DNA from: Flavobacterium lindanitolerans
GTDB taxonomy: Bacteria > Bacteroidota > Bacteroidia > Flavobacteriales > Flavobacteriaceae
Direction of reading: 5' to 3'
Length of the DNA stretch: 64,000 bases
Assembly (NCBI RefSeq): GCF_002846575.1
Contig: NZ_PJND01000007.1
Location: 2,142,253-2,206,252 of the forward strand
Below, in pieces: positions 28,128 through 36,331 of the stretch. Within the stretch, counting starts at the first letter, position 1. Every line of letters starts with the position of its first letter. The position numbers and the translations under genes were made by a program. A model generated the notes under the pieces. The model ran no database searches. It saw only the letters and a list, made by a program, of their open reading frames with translations, and was not told the DNA's origin.

Positions 28128-28267
28128 AAATTATTTGATTGGTTGAATACACATTCACACAATTTATGCCAAAATAGGAATGCTAAAAAAAGATATTTGA
28201 TATTTCTTATTTAGGGTACTACTTTCTGATGTTGGTAAACGGTTGTATCTGGCTGTTAAAGTAATTA

Positions 28268-29656
28268 TTAAGGAATGCTCAAGACCTTATAAAGATTAGC
28301 TATTGAGGCAAGAAGCCTGTTTTCCGTATTGATTTCGGCCAGTCTGCTGCTAACCACATTATTTTCCCTGGAATTAATAAGAAAAAGAGAGCTTTCCCCA
28401 AAGGAAAACAATTTTTCTTCCGATGAAAGCATTACGGTATAATCCTTTACAAGCTCAGCTGCGGTTAGCTGCTGTTGGTTAAGCGATTCAATTTCTGCAC
28501 TATAAGTAAGGATTTTATTTTTTAGCGCTACACGTTCCAATTCCAGATCCAGTTGGCCATCCTGGATTTTCAGTTTGGCTAGCTGCAATGAACCTCTTTC
28601 TTTACGAAGGAACAAAGGGAAACTGAAATTTAGACCTATCTTATAATCCTGAAACCTGTAATCTGTAAAATAGGCTGGCTCAGAAAGATAATTGTAGCTT
28701 ACATTCATTTCAGGGAGTAGCATGTTTGCCTTGTAACGACGTTCAATTTCGAGCATACTCAATTTACTTTGCAAAGACTGTATTTTAGGATGGCTGTCTA
28801 AAGCAGCGGACGGGTTTAATTGTAAATTGGTGTTCAGGCTGGTATCGACACTGTTTCTGACATTTTCTTCCGGCGTGATATTCTCTTCGAGTTCAACGGG
28901 AACATTATCAATCCATAGAAAGTTGGACAATTCCAGTCGTGATTTTGTAAGTTTTAGCTGGGCATCTTTTAGGCTTAGCTCACGTGTCTTAACCAAAATA
29001 CCCGCTTCTACGCTGTCAATTGCCGGTTTATCGCCGGTTTCTATAAGACGTAATATCCCATCGTAGCGCTTCTGTGCATATTCCAAATAGGTTTTATATA
29101 ACTCTGCTTCATCAAATGCTCGCTTCCAGTTAAAATAGGCCAGGGATGCCTCATATATGACATCTGTTGTCTCCATTTTTTGCTCTGCGGCACTGAGTTG
29201 AAGTTGTACTTTTGCCATCCTGACATCAGCCATCCGTTTATTGATAAAAAGTCCCTGTCCCAAAGGGATGGATATTCCTATGGAAGTCAGACCATTGTTA
29301 GGTGTTGTATTTTGTGGATTTACATACAAGCCTTCGCTGTTATCAAATGCAGCTTTAATTTCAATTCCATACCAGGTAGGTATCTTAAAAGTACTTTTTA
29401 GCAGTGAATAATAATTCTTATCCTTAAAATCCTTCTGATCATAATCTACCTCAATTTTAGGGTCAAATCCACCACGGGCTGTCAAAAGCTCGGCTTCAGA
29501 TTTGCTGAGCATCAATCCGGATTGCCTCACAAGCGGATGGTATTTCTTTACATAACCAATATATTCGCTAAAGCTAAGCTCTTTTTCTTTGAATGATTGA
29601 GCCTTAATGTGATAGCTAATCAGTATCAATAAGATTATAAAAACTCGTTTCATCAT
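28268..29656 (-). CDS. TolC-family outer membrane protein of the ABC export operon
   Basis: 462 residues with a signal peptide (MKRVFIILLILISYHIKAQ). Outer membrane efflux repeats are visible, for example PLVRQSGLMLSKSEAELLTA near the N-terminus and HPKIQSLQSKLSMLEIERRY in the second half. It is the last gene of a TetR-ABC-HlyD-TolC operon and overlaps the HlyD-like gene by 4 bases (ATGA). It should provide the outer membrane duct of a type I-like export system. Confidence 0.88.
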   Translation of the reverse strand: MMKRVFIILLILISYHIKAQSFKEKELSFSEYIGYVKKYHPLVRQSGLMLSKSEAELLTARGGFDPKIEVDYDQKDFKDKNYYSLLKSTFKIPTWYGIEIKAAFDNSEGLYVNPQNTTPNNGLTSIGISIPLGQGLFINKRMADVRMAKVQLQLSAAEQKMETTDVIYEASLAYFNWKRAFDEAELYKTYLEYAQKRYDGILRLIETGDKPAIDSVEAGILVKTRELSLKDAQLKLTKSRLELSNFLWIDNVPVELEENITPEENVRNSVDTSLNTNLQLNPSAALDSHPKIQSLQSKLSMLEIERRYKANMLLPEMNVSYNYLSEPAYFTDYRFQDYKIGLNFSFPLFLRKERGSLQLAKLKIQDGQLDLELERVALKNKILTYSAEIESLNQQQLTAAELVKDYTVMLSSEEKLFSFGESSLFLINSRENNVVSSRLAEINTENRLLASIANLYKVLSIP

Positions 29657-31002
29657 TTTTCTTTAGAATTCTGATTTTGGGAATGCTGGTAATAATTAGG
29701 AGGAAATCCGTTGAGTGTTCTCCAGATTTCAAACCATATCGGTACGGTATCAAGCAGGGTTATAGTCTGTACTCCGGCACCAATGCTGAGTTGTTTTGGC
29801 CATGGAGCCTCATTTTTGTCTGGTGCGATCAGCACTCTGTACTTGCCATTCGGACTGATGAAATTTTCAATAGCAACTATCCTGCCTCCAAATGTACCAT
29901 AGGACATACCCGGCCATCCGGAGAAAACGATGGTTGGCCACCCGTCGAACCATACCCGAACTCTGTCGCCTTTTTTAAGCAGGGGAAGATCAATAGGCTT
30001 AACATAGGTCTCAACCGCAATTTCGTAGCTTGCCGGCATTATACTGACAACAGGCATACCTTCTTTTATAGTTTCGCCAATCCCTGATTGTAAGGCACGG
30101 TTAACAAAACCACTTTGGGGTGCTTTTATGTAATACATGCCATTGCGTATACTGTAATTGACATACTGGTTTTCGAGCTTTGATACCTGAGCTTCTGTAT
30201 CATACTGGCTGCTTAGTGCTGTAAATTTATCACTGCTTGACTTTGCAATTTTTTCATTGTATTCTGCCGTTATCCTTCCAATCTCGACTTTCGCATTAAT
30301 GAGCTCGTTTCTTGCGGTAAGCAATTTATTTTCCTGAGTGATGATCTTGGCTTGCGCATCCTGGAGTTTAAGGCGTTTTTCTTCCACATCAGTAAGAGGC
30401 TTCAGGCCATCCTTATTGAGCTGTACAGAACGGTCAAATTGCGTGTTGGCAATTTTTAGCTGCGTCTTGACTGCCTCCAGATCAATACTGTCGCTTTTAA
30501 CCTTTAAAACTGCCTGCCTGATTTTGTTGGTGGCCTGCTGTATTTTTAGGTTCTGCTCCTTCGAAAGTGCGCTCATTTGAGATTCCAGTGATTTTACCTT
30601 ACCATCATACGACTGCAGGGCGCTTTTTTTTGCATCTACCTGCTGTTTGGTATTTTTTACCAGGTTCGGATCAAAATAATCTTCTTTAATTTCTGAAATA
30701 TAGAGTATCGTATCGCCTTTCTCTACAAAATCTCCTTCCTGGACATACCATTTTTCGATTCTACCTGCTATGGCAGTATGGATGGTCTGCGGACGCTGAT
30801 TTGGCTTTAGTGTTGTGACTGCCCCGTTGCCGGAAACATTTTGTGTCCAGGGAAGGAATAGCAACACTATACCCAATAGGCACAGTCCGATGATTATCCT
30901 TTTCAATATCTTATAATGCGGCCTGTCTGACAATTGCTTTATTGTACTTAAGTGCTGCATTGACTCAATTCGCACTTTTTTATTATTCGAAATATTTAGC
31001 AT
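29653..31002 (-). CDS. HlyD-family membrane fusion protein
   Basis: 449 residues with one N-terminal membrane segment (about 35-60, IIIGLCLLGIVLLFLPW) and a short cytoplasmic tail, like HlyD. A lipoyl domain (GRIEKWYVQEGDFVEKGDTI) is split by a long coiled coil (about 115-260) and closed by IKAPQSGFVNRALQSG, followed by a beta barrel. It bridges the ABC protein (30996-32666) and the TolC-like channel. It overlaps the ABC gene by 7 bases upstream and the channel gene by 4 downstream. Confidence 0.9.
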   Translation of the reverse strand: MLNISNNKKVRIESMQHLSTIKQLSDRPHYKILKRIIIGLCLLGIVLLFLPWTQNVSGNGAVTTLKPNQRPQTIHTAIAGRIEKWYVQEGDFVEKGDTILYISEIKEDYFDPNLVKNTKQQVDAKKSALQSYDGKVKSLESQMSALSKEQNLKIQQATNKIRQAVLKVKSDSIDLEAVKTQLKIANTQFDRSVQLNKDGLKPLTDVEEKRLKLQDAQAKIITQENKLLTARNELINAKVEIGRITAEYNEKIAKSSSDKFTALSSQYDTEAQVSKLENQYVNYSIRNGMYYIKAPQSGFVNRALQSGIGETIKEGMPVVSIMPASYEIAVETYVKPIDLPLLKKGDRVRVWFDGWPTIVFSGWPGMSYGTFGGRIVAIENFISPNGKYRVLIAPDKNEAPWPKQLSIGAGVQTITLLDTVPIWFEIWRTLNGFPPNYYQHSQNQNSKEK

Positions 31003-32666
31003 GGCGTGAAGTATTGATCGTTAATTATCTTGCCGTTTTCCATTGTAATGCGCCTTGTTGCTCCTTCTTCCCAATGTAAACTGGCAGAAGAAACCACTAC
31101 GGTCCAGGGATTTTTATCTGAAAAAATAAATTTTATGATTGCTTTTGTGGCTTCGTTATCCATACGGTCTGTCGGATCCTCATAAAATAGAATCGATGGT
31201 CTGTGAACGATACTTCGCGCAAGTAATATCTTTTGGGCGTTTGAAGAAGAGAGGTGCCTTCCTTCCGGGAAAATTTTGGTGTCGAGACCATCTGGCAGCG
31301 ATTTTACAAAATCGGTTAATTGTACCGCATCGAGGGCCCAACGCAAATCTTCCATGGTAATTGAAGGATTGTTGAAAGTAATGTTTTCACGAATAGTTCC
31401 TTCAAAAGGCGTTTCACCCTGAATAATGTATCCAATCCTTGCACGGTAGGAGGCCGGATCAATTTTTAACAAGGAATCATCATTTATGGATAGTACACCT
31501 GATGTTGGCTGTAACAGGCCGGAAAGTATCCTTATTAATGTAGTTTTACCTGCTCCGTTATTTCCTTGCAATAGTATTTTTTCACCGGGTAAAATCTGAA
31601 GATTCACATTTTTGAGTGCGTCTTTTTTTGCATCAGGATAATGGAAGCGGACATTTTCTGCTGCAATAGTCATTTCGGCTCCTTCCGGAAGGACATCACT
31701 GTATTTTTCATCGTCAAGATCCATATCAGATACCTGGCCAATCTTTTCAACAGAGGTAAGCACATCATAAAAGCTTTCAAGTCCTATAATGATTTTCTCA
31801 ACAGAATTAATCACAAGGAGGATTACAATTTCTGCAGCGACAAACTGCCCGATATTCATTTGCTGGTTGATTACCAGAAATCCCCCAATCAGAAGAAGTC
31901 CGGCTGTAATGATGATCTTAAAGATAATCAATTGGATGAACTGCCTCCTGATAATATTAAAGTGCTGTTCGCGATACTTAAGATATCCTTCTACTAATGT
32001 ATTATTTTTATCCAGCGCAAAGTTAAAGTTTAGGATTGTCCTGAAAGAGGAAGTATTTCTGGCAATTTCCTGCAACCAGTCTGCCGCTTTATATTTGTAC
32101 TTTGACTCGCTCAAACTCGTCTCCAGACCCGGCCGGTAGGAGAATTTAAAAATAAGGTACAATAATATAATCAGCAGTATTCCAAAGAGAATAAAGAATG
32201 GATGGTATAATGACAGTAGTATTATACCAAAGCCAATTTGCAGCAAGGCGGACGAGAAGTCAATGAGAAGTTTAGAAACACCTTTTTGTATGGACATGGT
32301 ATCAAAAAATCTGTTGGCTATCTCTGGAGGATACACATTAGTATGCGTTTCTCCAAAACGGATCTTGGGAAGTCTGTAGGCAAATTCAAAGGACGACCTG
32401 ACAAAAATCTTTTGCTGTAAATTTTCGGTTATTCGCAATTGCATTAATGACAGTATGCCTACAAGGGCTACACCGGCAATAACAAAAATTACGAGGACAA
32501 TCCAGGAAACACTCACTCTTCCGCTTTGTATAAAGTTGATAATTGCCTGTATGCCCAGCGGTAATGACAAGCTGATAAACCCTGCAAACAAGGCATAGAA
32601 AAATATCTGTGAAACGTCCTTACTGTCGAGTCGTAAAAGGCTGAAAAATCGTTTGGCTGGTGTCAT
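30996..32666 (-). CDS. ABC exporter with degenerate nucleotide-binding domain
   Basis: 556 residues: six membrane segments (residues about 20-310) and a C-terminal ATPase domain, with no C39 peptidase domain. Walker A is intact (GNNGAGKTT, 368-376), and so is the Q-loop (IIQGETPF, Gln416). Other motifs are changed: the LSGGQ signature is LSSSN (472-476), Walker B plus catalytic Glu reads FYEDP, which swaps the usual DE to ED (496-497), and the switch His is replaced by Ser in VVSSASL (about 526-527). It may bind ATP and hydrolyse it slowly or not at all. With the HlyD and TolC-like partners it should form an export channel, substrate unknown. Confidence 0.85.
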   Translation of the reverse strand: MTPAKRFFSLLRLDSKDVSQIFFYALFAGFISLSLPLGIQAIINFIQSGRVSVSWIVLVIFVIAGVALVGILSLMQLRITENLQQKIFVRSSFEFAYRLPKIRFGETHTNVYPPEIANRFFDTMSIQKGVSKLLIDFSSALLQIGFGIILLSLYHPFFILFGILLIILLYLIFKFSYRPGLETSLSESKYKYKAADWLQEIARNTSSFRTILNFNFALDKNNTLVEGYLKYREQHFNIIRRQFIQLIIFKIIITAGLLLIGGFLVINQQMNIGQFVAAEIVILLVINSVEKIIIGLESFYDVLTSVEKIGQVSDMDLDDEKYSDVLPEGAEMTIAAENVRFHYPDAKKDALKNVNLQILPGEKILLQGNNGAGKTTLIRILSGLLQPTSGVLSINDDSLLKIDPASYRARIGYIIQGETPFEGTIRENITFNNPSITMEDLRWALDAVQLTDFVKSLPDGLDTKIFPEGRHLSSSNAQKILLARSIVHRPSILFYEDPTDRMDNEATKAIIKFIFSDKNPWTVVVSSASLHWEEGATRRITMENGKIINDQYFTPC

Positions 32667-32669
32667 TTT

Positions 32670-33341
32670 TTACTTATTTAACGATGTGATGAGATATAAA
32701 TAGAAATCAGTGGGGCTGACTTTTTCATTGCAGTCCGTGATCGTTTTGAAATGGTCTTTAATAAAATGCTGATGGAGCGAACCTTCCACAATACTTGATG
32801 CAAAAGATTTTGGATAGGGAAAATCAGGGTTTAAATCAATAATCATTGCTACAATTCTATTAATTACCTGCTTGTAAATTAAGAAAAAACCTTCCTTATT
32901 TTCTTCATCAACTTCTTTGGTCAAAAAAGTCTTGGTAAATTCGGCAATAATAATACGGTTTAATACAGATTCATCAATGTAGTCCGTGCTTGCGTCATCT
33001 TTTATTTGTTCGGTTACAAGCGTTATGGCCTGGCGCAGCTTTTCGGAAGGATCAGAAATATTAGCTGTAGCAAATACTATCCTGTATTCCATCCAACTCC
33101 AATACCAGGAAGAAAGGTATACTAGCAGCTTATGCTTATTTTCGAAGTAACGGTATAGCGAACTTTCATTAGAACCGATACGTTCTCCAAGTTTCTTAAA
33201 AGTGAAGTTGTCAAATCCCACTTCATCAATAAGTTTGATACTTTCCTGAACGATTTTACGTCCCAGCTCGGAAGTTTGCGGATCCTTGAGGTAAATTTTT
33301 GGATTTACCTGGATTTTTAAATGCGCTAGTAAACTTTTCAT
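32670..33341 (-). CDS. TetR/AcrR-family regulator of the ABC export operon
   Basis: 223 residues. Residues about 28-75 form a TetR HTH (IVQESIKLIDEVGFDNFTFKK...GSNESSLYRYFENKHKLLVYL), with a helical ligand-binding C-terminal domain. The N-terminal 25 residues precede the usual first helix. It is the first gene of the operon, 3 bases upstream of the ABC gene, and probably represses its own operon by binding the repeats at 33359-33402. Confidence 0.88.
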   Translation of the reverse strand: MKSLLAHLKIQVNPKIYLKDPQTSELGRKIVQESIKLIDEVGFDNFTFKKLGERIGSNESSLYRYFENKHKLLVYLSSWYWSWMEYRIVFATANISDPSEKLRQAITLVTEQIKDDASTDYIDESVLNRIIIAEFTKTFLTKEVDEENKEGFFLIYKQVINRIVAMIIDLNPDFPYPKSFASSIVEGSLHQHFIKDHFKTITDCNEKVSPTDFYLYLITSLNK

Positions 33342-33358
33342 TTTGTAAAATTTACACG

Positions 33359-33402
33359 CAAAATTAATAGTAATGCTATTATGTTTGAAATTATTAATAG
33401 TA
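33359..33402 (-). promoter_or_regulatory. Promoter and candidate TetR operator of the export operon
   Basis: The minus strand carries TAATTTTG (33366-33359), a TAnnTTTG -7 box 18 bases upstream of the tetR ATG. Two identical copies of ATTAATAGTA lie at 33363-33372 and 33393-33402, exactly 30 bases apart. The first copy overlaps the -7 box and is part of a small palindrome (AATAGTAATGCTATT). Two sites three helical turns apart over a promoter suit autorepression by the TetR protein. Confidence 0.5.
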
Positions 33403-33485
33403 TTTAACTTTTGTTTAGGTTTTAAAATTTACATACCATAGAAACTTTATTAAATAAGGAAGTTTAAGTCTTAAAAATTACATAT

Positions 33486-33626
33486 TTATCGTTTCCTTTT
33501 TCTGCATCGTTCACTGCAATATCTTACATTATCCCAATCTTTTTTCCATTTTTTTCTCCAGGAGAAGGATAATCCACAGTGAATGCAAGTTTTTGTTGGG
33601 AGGTTTGATTTTGCGACACGTTTCAA
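33486..33626 (-). CDS. DUF2256 family zinc-ribbon-like protein (46 aa)
   Basis: A short gene with a TTG start at 33626. The product contains [19 protein letters not shown] followed by [17 protein letters not shown], the DUF2256 pattern: a CxxC pair, a WRKKW stretch and a CxxxC pair before a basic tail. The four cysteines should bind one zinc ion. The TTG overlaps the TGA of the preceding TIGR03643 gene (TTGA), so translation is probably coupled; a TAA 12 bases upstream rules out an earlier start. From memory, DUF2256 and TIGR03643 genes usually sit together and often near photolyase/cryptochrome genes. Function unknown. Easily missed because of its length and start codon. Confidence 0.85.
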   Translation of the reverse strand: MKRVAKSNLPTKTCIHCGLSFSWRKKWKKDWDNVRYCSERCRKRKR

Positions 33627-33910
33627 CGCTTGGAGATTTTATTGTTTGTAATAATTCGTTGCCTGCTGCACTTAAAGCGCGTGATACCTTGAAAGCGTCT
33701 GGATGCATGTTTTGTTTTGCACTGTTCAATCCGGCTTCGCCAATTTCTGTAACTGGAAGGACGTAATACTTTATGCATCAGTTTACGAAGCTCTCCCTCC
33801 GTAAGTCCAAATTGTAATGTTATGGCCTCAAACGGCGTACGGTCTTCCCAGGCCATTTCTATGATCCTGTCCAGATCCCGGTCATTGAAAGTATTCAGCC
33901 TCTTTTTCAC
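33623..33910 (-). CDS. TIGR03643 family protein
   Basis: 95 residues with a compact helical, HTH-like body: [37 protein letters not shown], then [12 protein letters not shown] and a TKHASRR segment, the hallmark pattern of TIGR03643 proteins. Its ATG overlaps the TGA of the DUF2867 gene, and its own TGA overlaps the TTG start of the DUF2256 gene. The family is uncharacterised; its constant pairing with DUF2256, and frequent association with photolyases, suggests a role in light or DNA-damage responses, which suits the CarH-like regulator encoded nearby. Confidence 0.85.
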   Translation of the reverse strand: MKKRLNTFNDRDLDRIIEMAWEDRTPFEAITLQFGLTEGELRKLMHKVLRPSSYRNWRSRIEQCKTKHASRRFQGITRFKCSRQRIITNNKISKR

Positions 33911-35325
33911 GATGCAATCTTTTTTATCATGCCGTTAAATATGAAATAATGAAATGGAAGTACAAAGTACCAGTATAGTCTGCCCAAAAGGCCCAGAGGG
34001 CGGAAAGTTGCGGTTTGTTTAACAATGCCATCAGCGATGGTAAATTCCAGCCATGCCTCACCGGGCAATCGCATTTCAGCATATAGGAGAAGTCGCATCT
34101 CTTCACGGTCAGCATACAAAACCCTCCAAAAATCAAGTGACTCTCCCGTAGAAATGTGAGAGGCATTCCTGCGCCCACGTTTAAGACCGACACCTCCAAA
34201 GAGTTTGTCAAGAAAGCCTCGAAAACTCCAGAGCCAGTCTGCGTAATACCAACCTGCTGTGCCTCCTATTGCGAAAATTCTATTTGCGGCCTGTTGCGGA
34301 TCTGTGGCTTTCATGGTTTTGACATCTTTAAAAACCCCAAATTCAGGTACCTGAACTGTGGAATAAAGGCGCGCCTGACGTTCTGAACCGAGTGCGTCTT
34401 TCCAGGTAGAGAGCACCATGTCCTGTTCAATCTTTCCAAATGCCAGAGCTATAGCCTCGCGATAGGATATAAGTTGGATCTTCAATAACCCGGCAAGGTT
34501 GTTAGGAACTGCAACAACATCCACTTTCATACTATCCACCAGGTTTTTTGCCAGTGGATATGAAGTGGAAGTGACAAAATAAAGCCAATAGGAGGAGAGC
34601 TTCGGTGTCATTACAGGCACGGTAATAATCCGACGCTGTAATCCACGCTCGGAAGCAAAGTACATCAACATCTGTTTGTAGGTCAGTATGTCAGGACCGT
34701 AAATATCATAATGTCTGTCAAAGGTCTGTTTTTGAAGCAACACTCCGGCAAGAAATTCAACAACATTCCGTATGGCGATAGGCTGGCATCTGGTATGTAG
34801 CCACTTTGGAGCTACCATTACAGGCAGTTTTTCCACCAGATCACGTATTATCTCAAAGGAGGCGCTGCCGGAACCTACAATAATACCTGCCCGCAAAGAA
34901 GTAAGCGGAACATGGCCGGAAGCAAGTATATCTTCCACATTTTTGCGGGAGGCAAGGTGTGGTGATAGCTTTGAGTCATTAATAATCCCACTGAGGTAGA
35001 TGACCTGCTGAGCCTTTGTCTTTCCTATTGCTTCTGTAAAATTACGGGCTGCTTGTTCTTCCAGTGATGTGAATTCGCCTGAGGCACTCATAGAATGCAC
35101 CAGATAATAGGCAGCATCAATATCTTTTGGTATTCCGGAAGTAAGACTTTCAGGTATCAATAAGTCTGCTTCCAAAATTTTCGGAGGAATAATTCCCGTA
35201 AATTTTCCGGTGTCAAACCTGCGGCTATTGCGCACAAGACATATTACCTCATGTCCTTGCGCCATCAGCACCGGAAGGAGCCGTTGTGCGATATATCCTG
35301 TTGCACCTGTCAAAAGTATCTTCAT
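33907..35325 (-). CDS. NAD(P)-binding SDR-like protein with C-terminal DUF2867
   Basis: 472 residues. An N-terminal atypical SDR Rossmann fold starts with LLTGATGYIAQRLLP (dinucleotide-binding GxxGxxG at about 7-13), with a YLVHSM segment near residue 73. Residues about 320-465 form a DUF2867 domain with the patterns WYYADWLW, GRRNASHISTGESLDFWRV and a hydrophobic membrane-proximal tail (RLYWYFVLPFHYFIFNGM). It is the second gene of the SDR-DUF2867-TIGR03643-DUF2256 operon, 2 bases after the SDR stop. The reaction is unknown. Confidence 0.88.
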   Translation of the reverse strand: MKILLTGATGYIAQRLLPVLMAQGHEVICLVRNSRRFDTGKFTGIIPPKILEADLLIPESLTSGIPKDIDAAYYLVHSMSASGEFTSLEEQAARNFTEAIGKTKAQQVIYLSGIINDSKLSPHLASRKNVEDILASGHVPLTSLRAGIIVGSGSASFEIIRDLVEKLPVMVAPKWLHTRCQPIAIRNVVEFLAGVLLQKQTFDRHYDIYGPDILTYKQMLMYFASERGLQRRIITVPVMTPKLSSYWLYFVTSTSYPLAKNLVDSMKVDVVAVPNNLAGLLKIQLISYREAIALAFGKIEQDMVLSTWKDALGSERQARLYSTVQVPEFGVFKDVKTMKATDPQQAANRIFAIGGTAGWYYADWLWSFRGFLDKLFGGVGLKRGRRNASHISTGESLDFWRVLYADREEMRLLLYAEMRLPGEAWLEFTIADGIVKQTATFRPLGLLGRLYWYFVLPFHYFIFNGMIKKIAS

Positions 35326-35327
35326 GC

Positions 35328-36032
35328 CTATTTAATTATAGTTCCAAGACCTCCATTAATATTATAAACCTGTCCTGTTACCCAACGATATTCGGTCAAC
35401 ATATGAAAGGCAACCTTAGCAATTTCTGCTGATGTGCCGAAAGTATTCATGGGATGCCGTGCCTTTGCGGCCTGAATTTTTGCTTGTGTATTAAGCAGTC
35501 CAGCTGCTAGCGGTGTATCTGTTAGGGAAGGTGCAATGGCATTTACGCGTACATCGGGTGCCAGTTCTGCAGCCATGGCAAGGGTAAGACCTTCTACGGC
35601 ACCTTTGGCCATTGCAGTTGCAGTATGAAAAGGCATTCCCGTCCGAACAGCTACGCTGCTAAAGAGGAGTATAGAAGGATCTTTTGTGTTTTTTATATTA
35701 GCCAGATATTGTTGTACAAATAAAAGCGCAGCAGTAGCATTTAAAGTTATAGTTTTGTTGACATCTTCTTTAGATAGCCTTGCCAGAGGCTTAAGCATGA
35801 TACTTCCCGGACAGTACACCAGTCCCGCAGCTTTAACGGTAATATCTGGCAGCGGTTCATCACTAAGGAAATCGTGTGAGTAGTGTCTGTAAAGCTTGTG
35901 ACCGTTAAGCGGTCCCGGGGTACGGCTGAGGCCGCACACTTCAAATCCATGGTGTATGAGCAAAGTGGCAAGCTCAAGACCAATTCCACTACTTGCACCC
36001 GCCACAATGTAGGTATTTGCTATATTTTCCAT
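35328..36032 (-). CDS. SDR-family protein lacking the catalytic Tyr
   Basis: 234 residues with the classical SDR Rossmann fold: cofactor motif GASSGIGLELA (13-23), an LNATAALLF segment corresponding to NxxG/N-type helices, and the Ser of SSVAVRTGMPF. The usual YxxxK is replaced: the sequence is TAMAKGAVEGL, with Thr where Tyr is expected and Lys retained. C-terminal NAIAPSLTDTPLA and GQVYNINGG are typical. The missing Tyr suggests altered or absent redox chemistry. It is the first gene of the operon, with a leader of about 170 bases, and its promoter carries the TGTTAAACA element shared with the divergent MerR gene. Confidence 0.85.
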   Translation of the reverse strand: MENIANTYIVAGASSGIGLELATLLIHHGFEVCGLSRTPGPLNGHKLYRHYSHDFLSDEPLPDITVKAAGLVYCPGSIMLKPLARLSKEDVNKTITLNATAALLFVQQYLANIKNTKDPSILLFSSVAVRTGMPFHTATAMAKGAVEGLTLAMAAELAPDVRVNAIAPSLTDTPLAAGLLNTQAKIQAAKARHPMNTFGTSAEIAKVAFHMLTEYRWVTGQVYNINGGLGTIIK

Positions 36033-36210
36033 TATTTATTTTGTATTGGACGATTGTAATTATTAAATGACAGTCAGCTAACGGGAAAGAATTTTGGAGC
36101 AAAGCACAGGAGTGGGTTTCGAAATTGTCGATTTGCTTTTTGAGATTGCTAAATGACATTTGAAACTCCATTGGTTGTATATTATTTTATCTACTTGTTT
36201 AAATAAAATA

Positions 36211-36243
36211 CAAATATACATAAACATTTTTTCTGTTTAACAA
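36211..36243 (-). promoter_or_regulatory. Promoter of the SDR operon with TGTTAAACA element
   Basis: On the minus strand, TTG (36243-36241) and TATATTTG (36218-36211) are 22 bases apart. The -33 TTG is the start of TTGTTAAACAG, which includes the 9-base element TGTTAAACA (36242-36234). The same element, on the opposite strand, is repeated in the MerR promoter next to it. Confidence 0.6.
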
Positions 36244-36247
36244 TTCT

Positions 36248-36278
36248 GTGTTTTTGTTAAACAAATTTATTATTTTTG
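36248..36278 (+). promoter_or_regulatory. Promoter/operator of the CarH-like regulator gene
   Basis: An 18-base element (36248-36265, core TTGTTAAACAAA at 36254-36265) is followed by TATTTTTG (36271-36278), a TAnnTTTG -7 box 53 bases before the ATG. The TTG in the element is only 14 bases from the -7 box, so here the element sits largely in the spacer rather than marking the -33. The identical 18 bases recur at 37428-37445. Confidence 0.6.
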
Positions 36279-36331
36279 TGTTCATAAGTAGAGCTTCCGG
36301 CTTTTGCAATTAAGTATTAAATCCTTAATCG

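Noticed and set aside
33529-33729. Minus-strand 66-residue frame overlapping TIGR03643 and DUF2256
   Set aside because: It is an out-of-frame shadow; the neighbouring frame encodes a clear DUF2256 protein.
35989-36171. Minus-strand 60-residue frame in the leader of the SDR operon
   Set aside because: Overlaps the start of the SDR gene, ends in CGGCK without a recognisable domain and has no ribosome-binding evidence; a leader peptide cannot be excluded.
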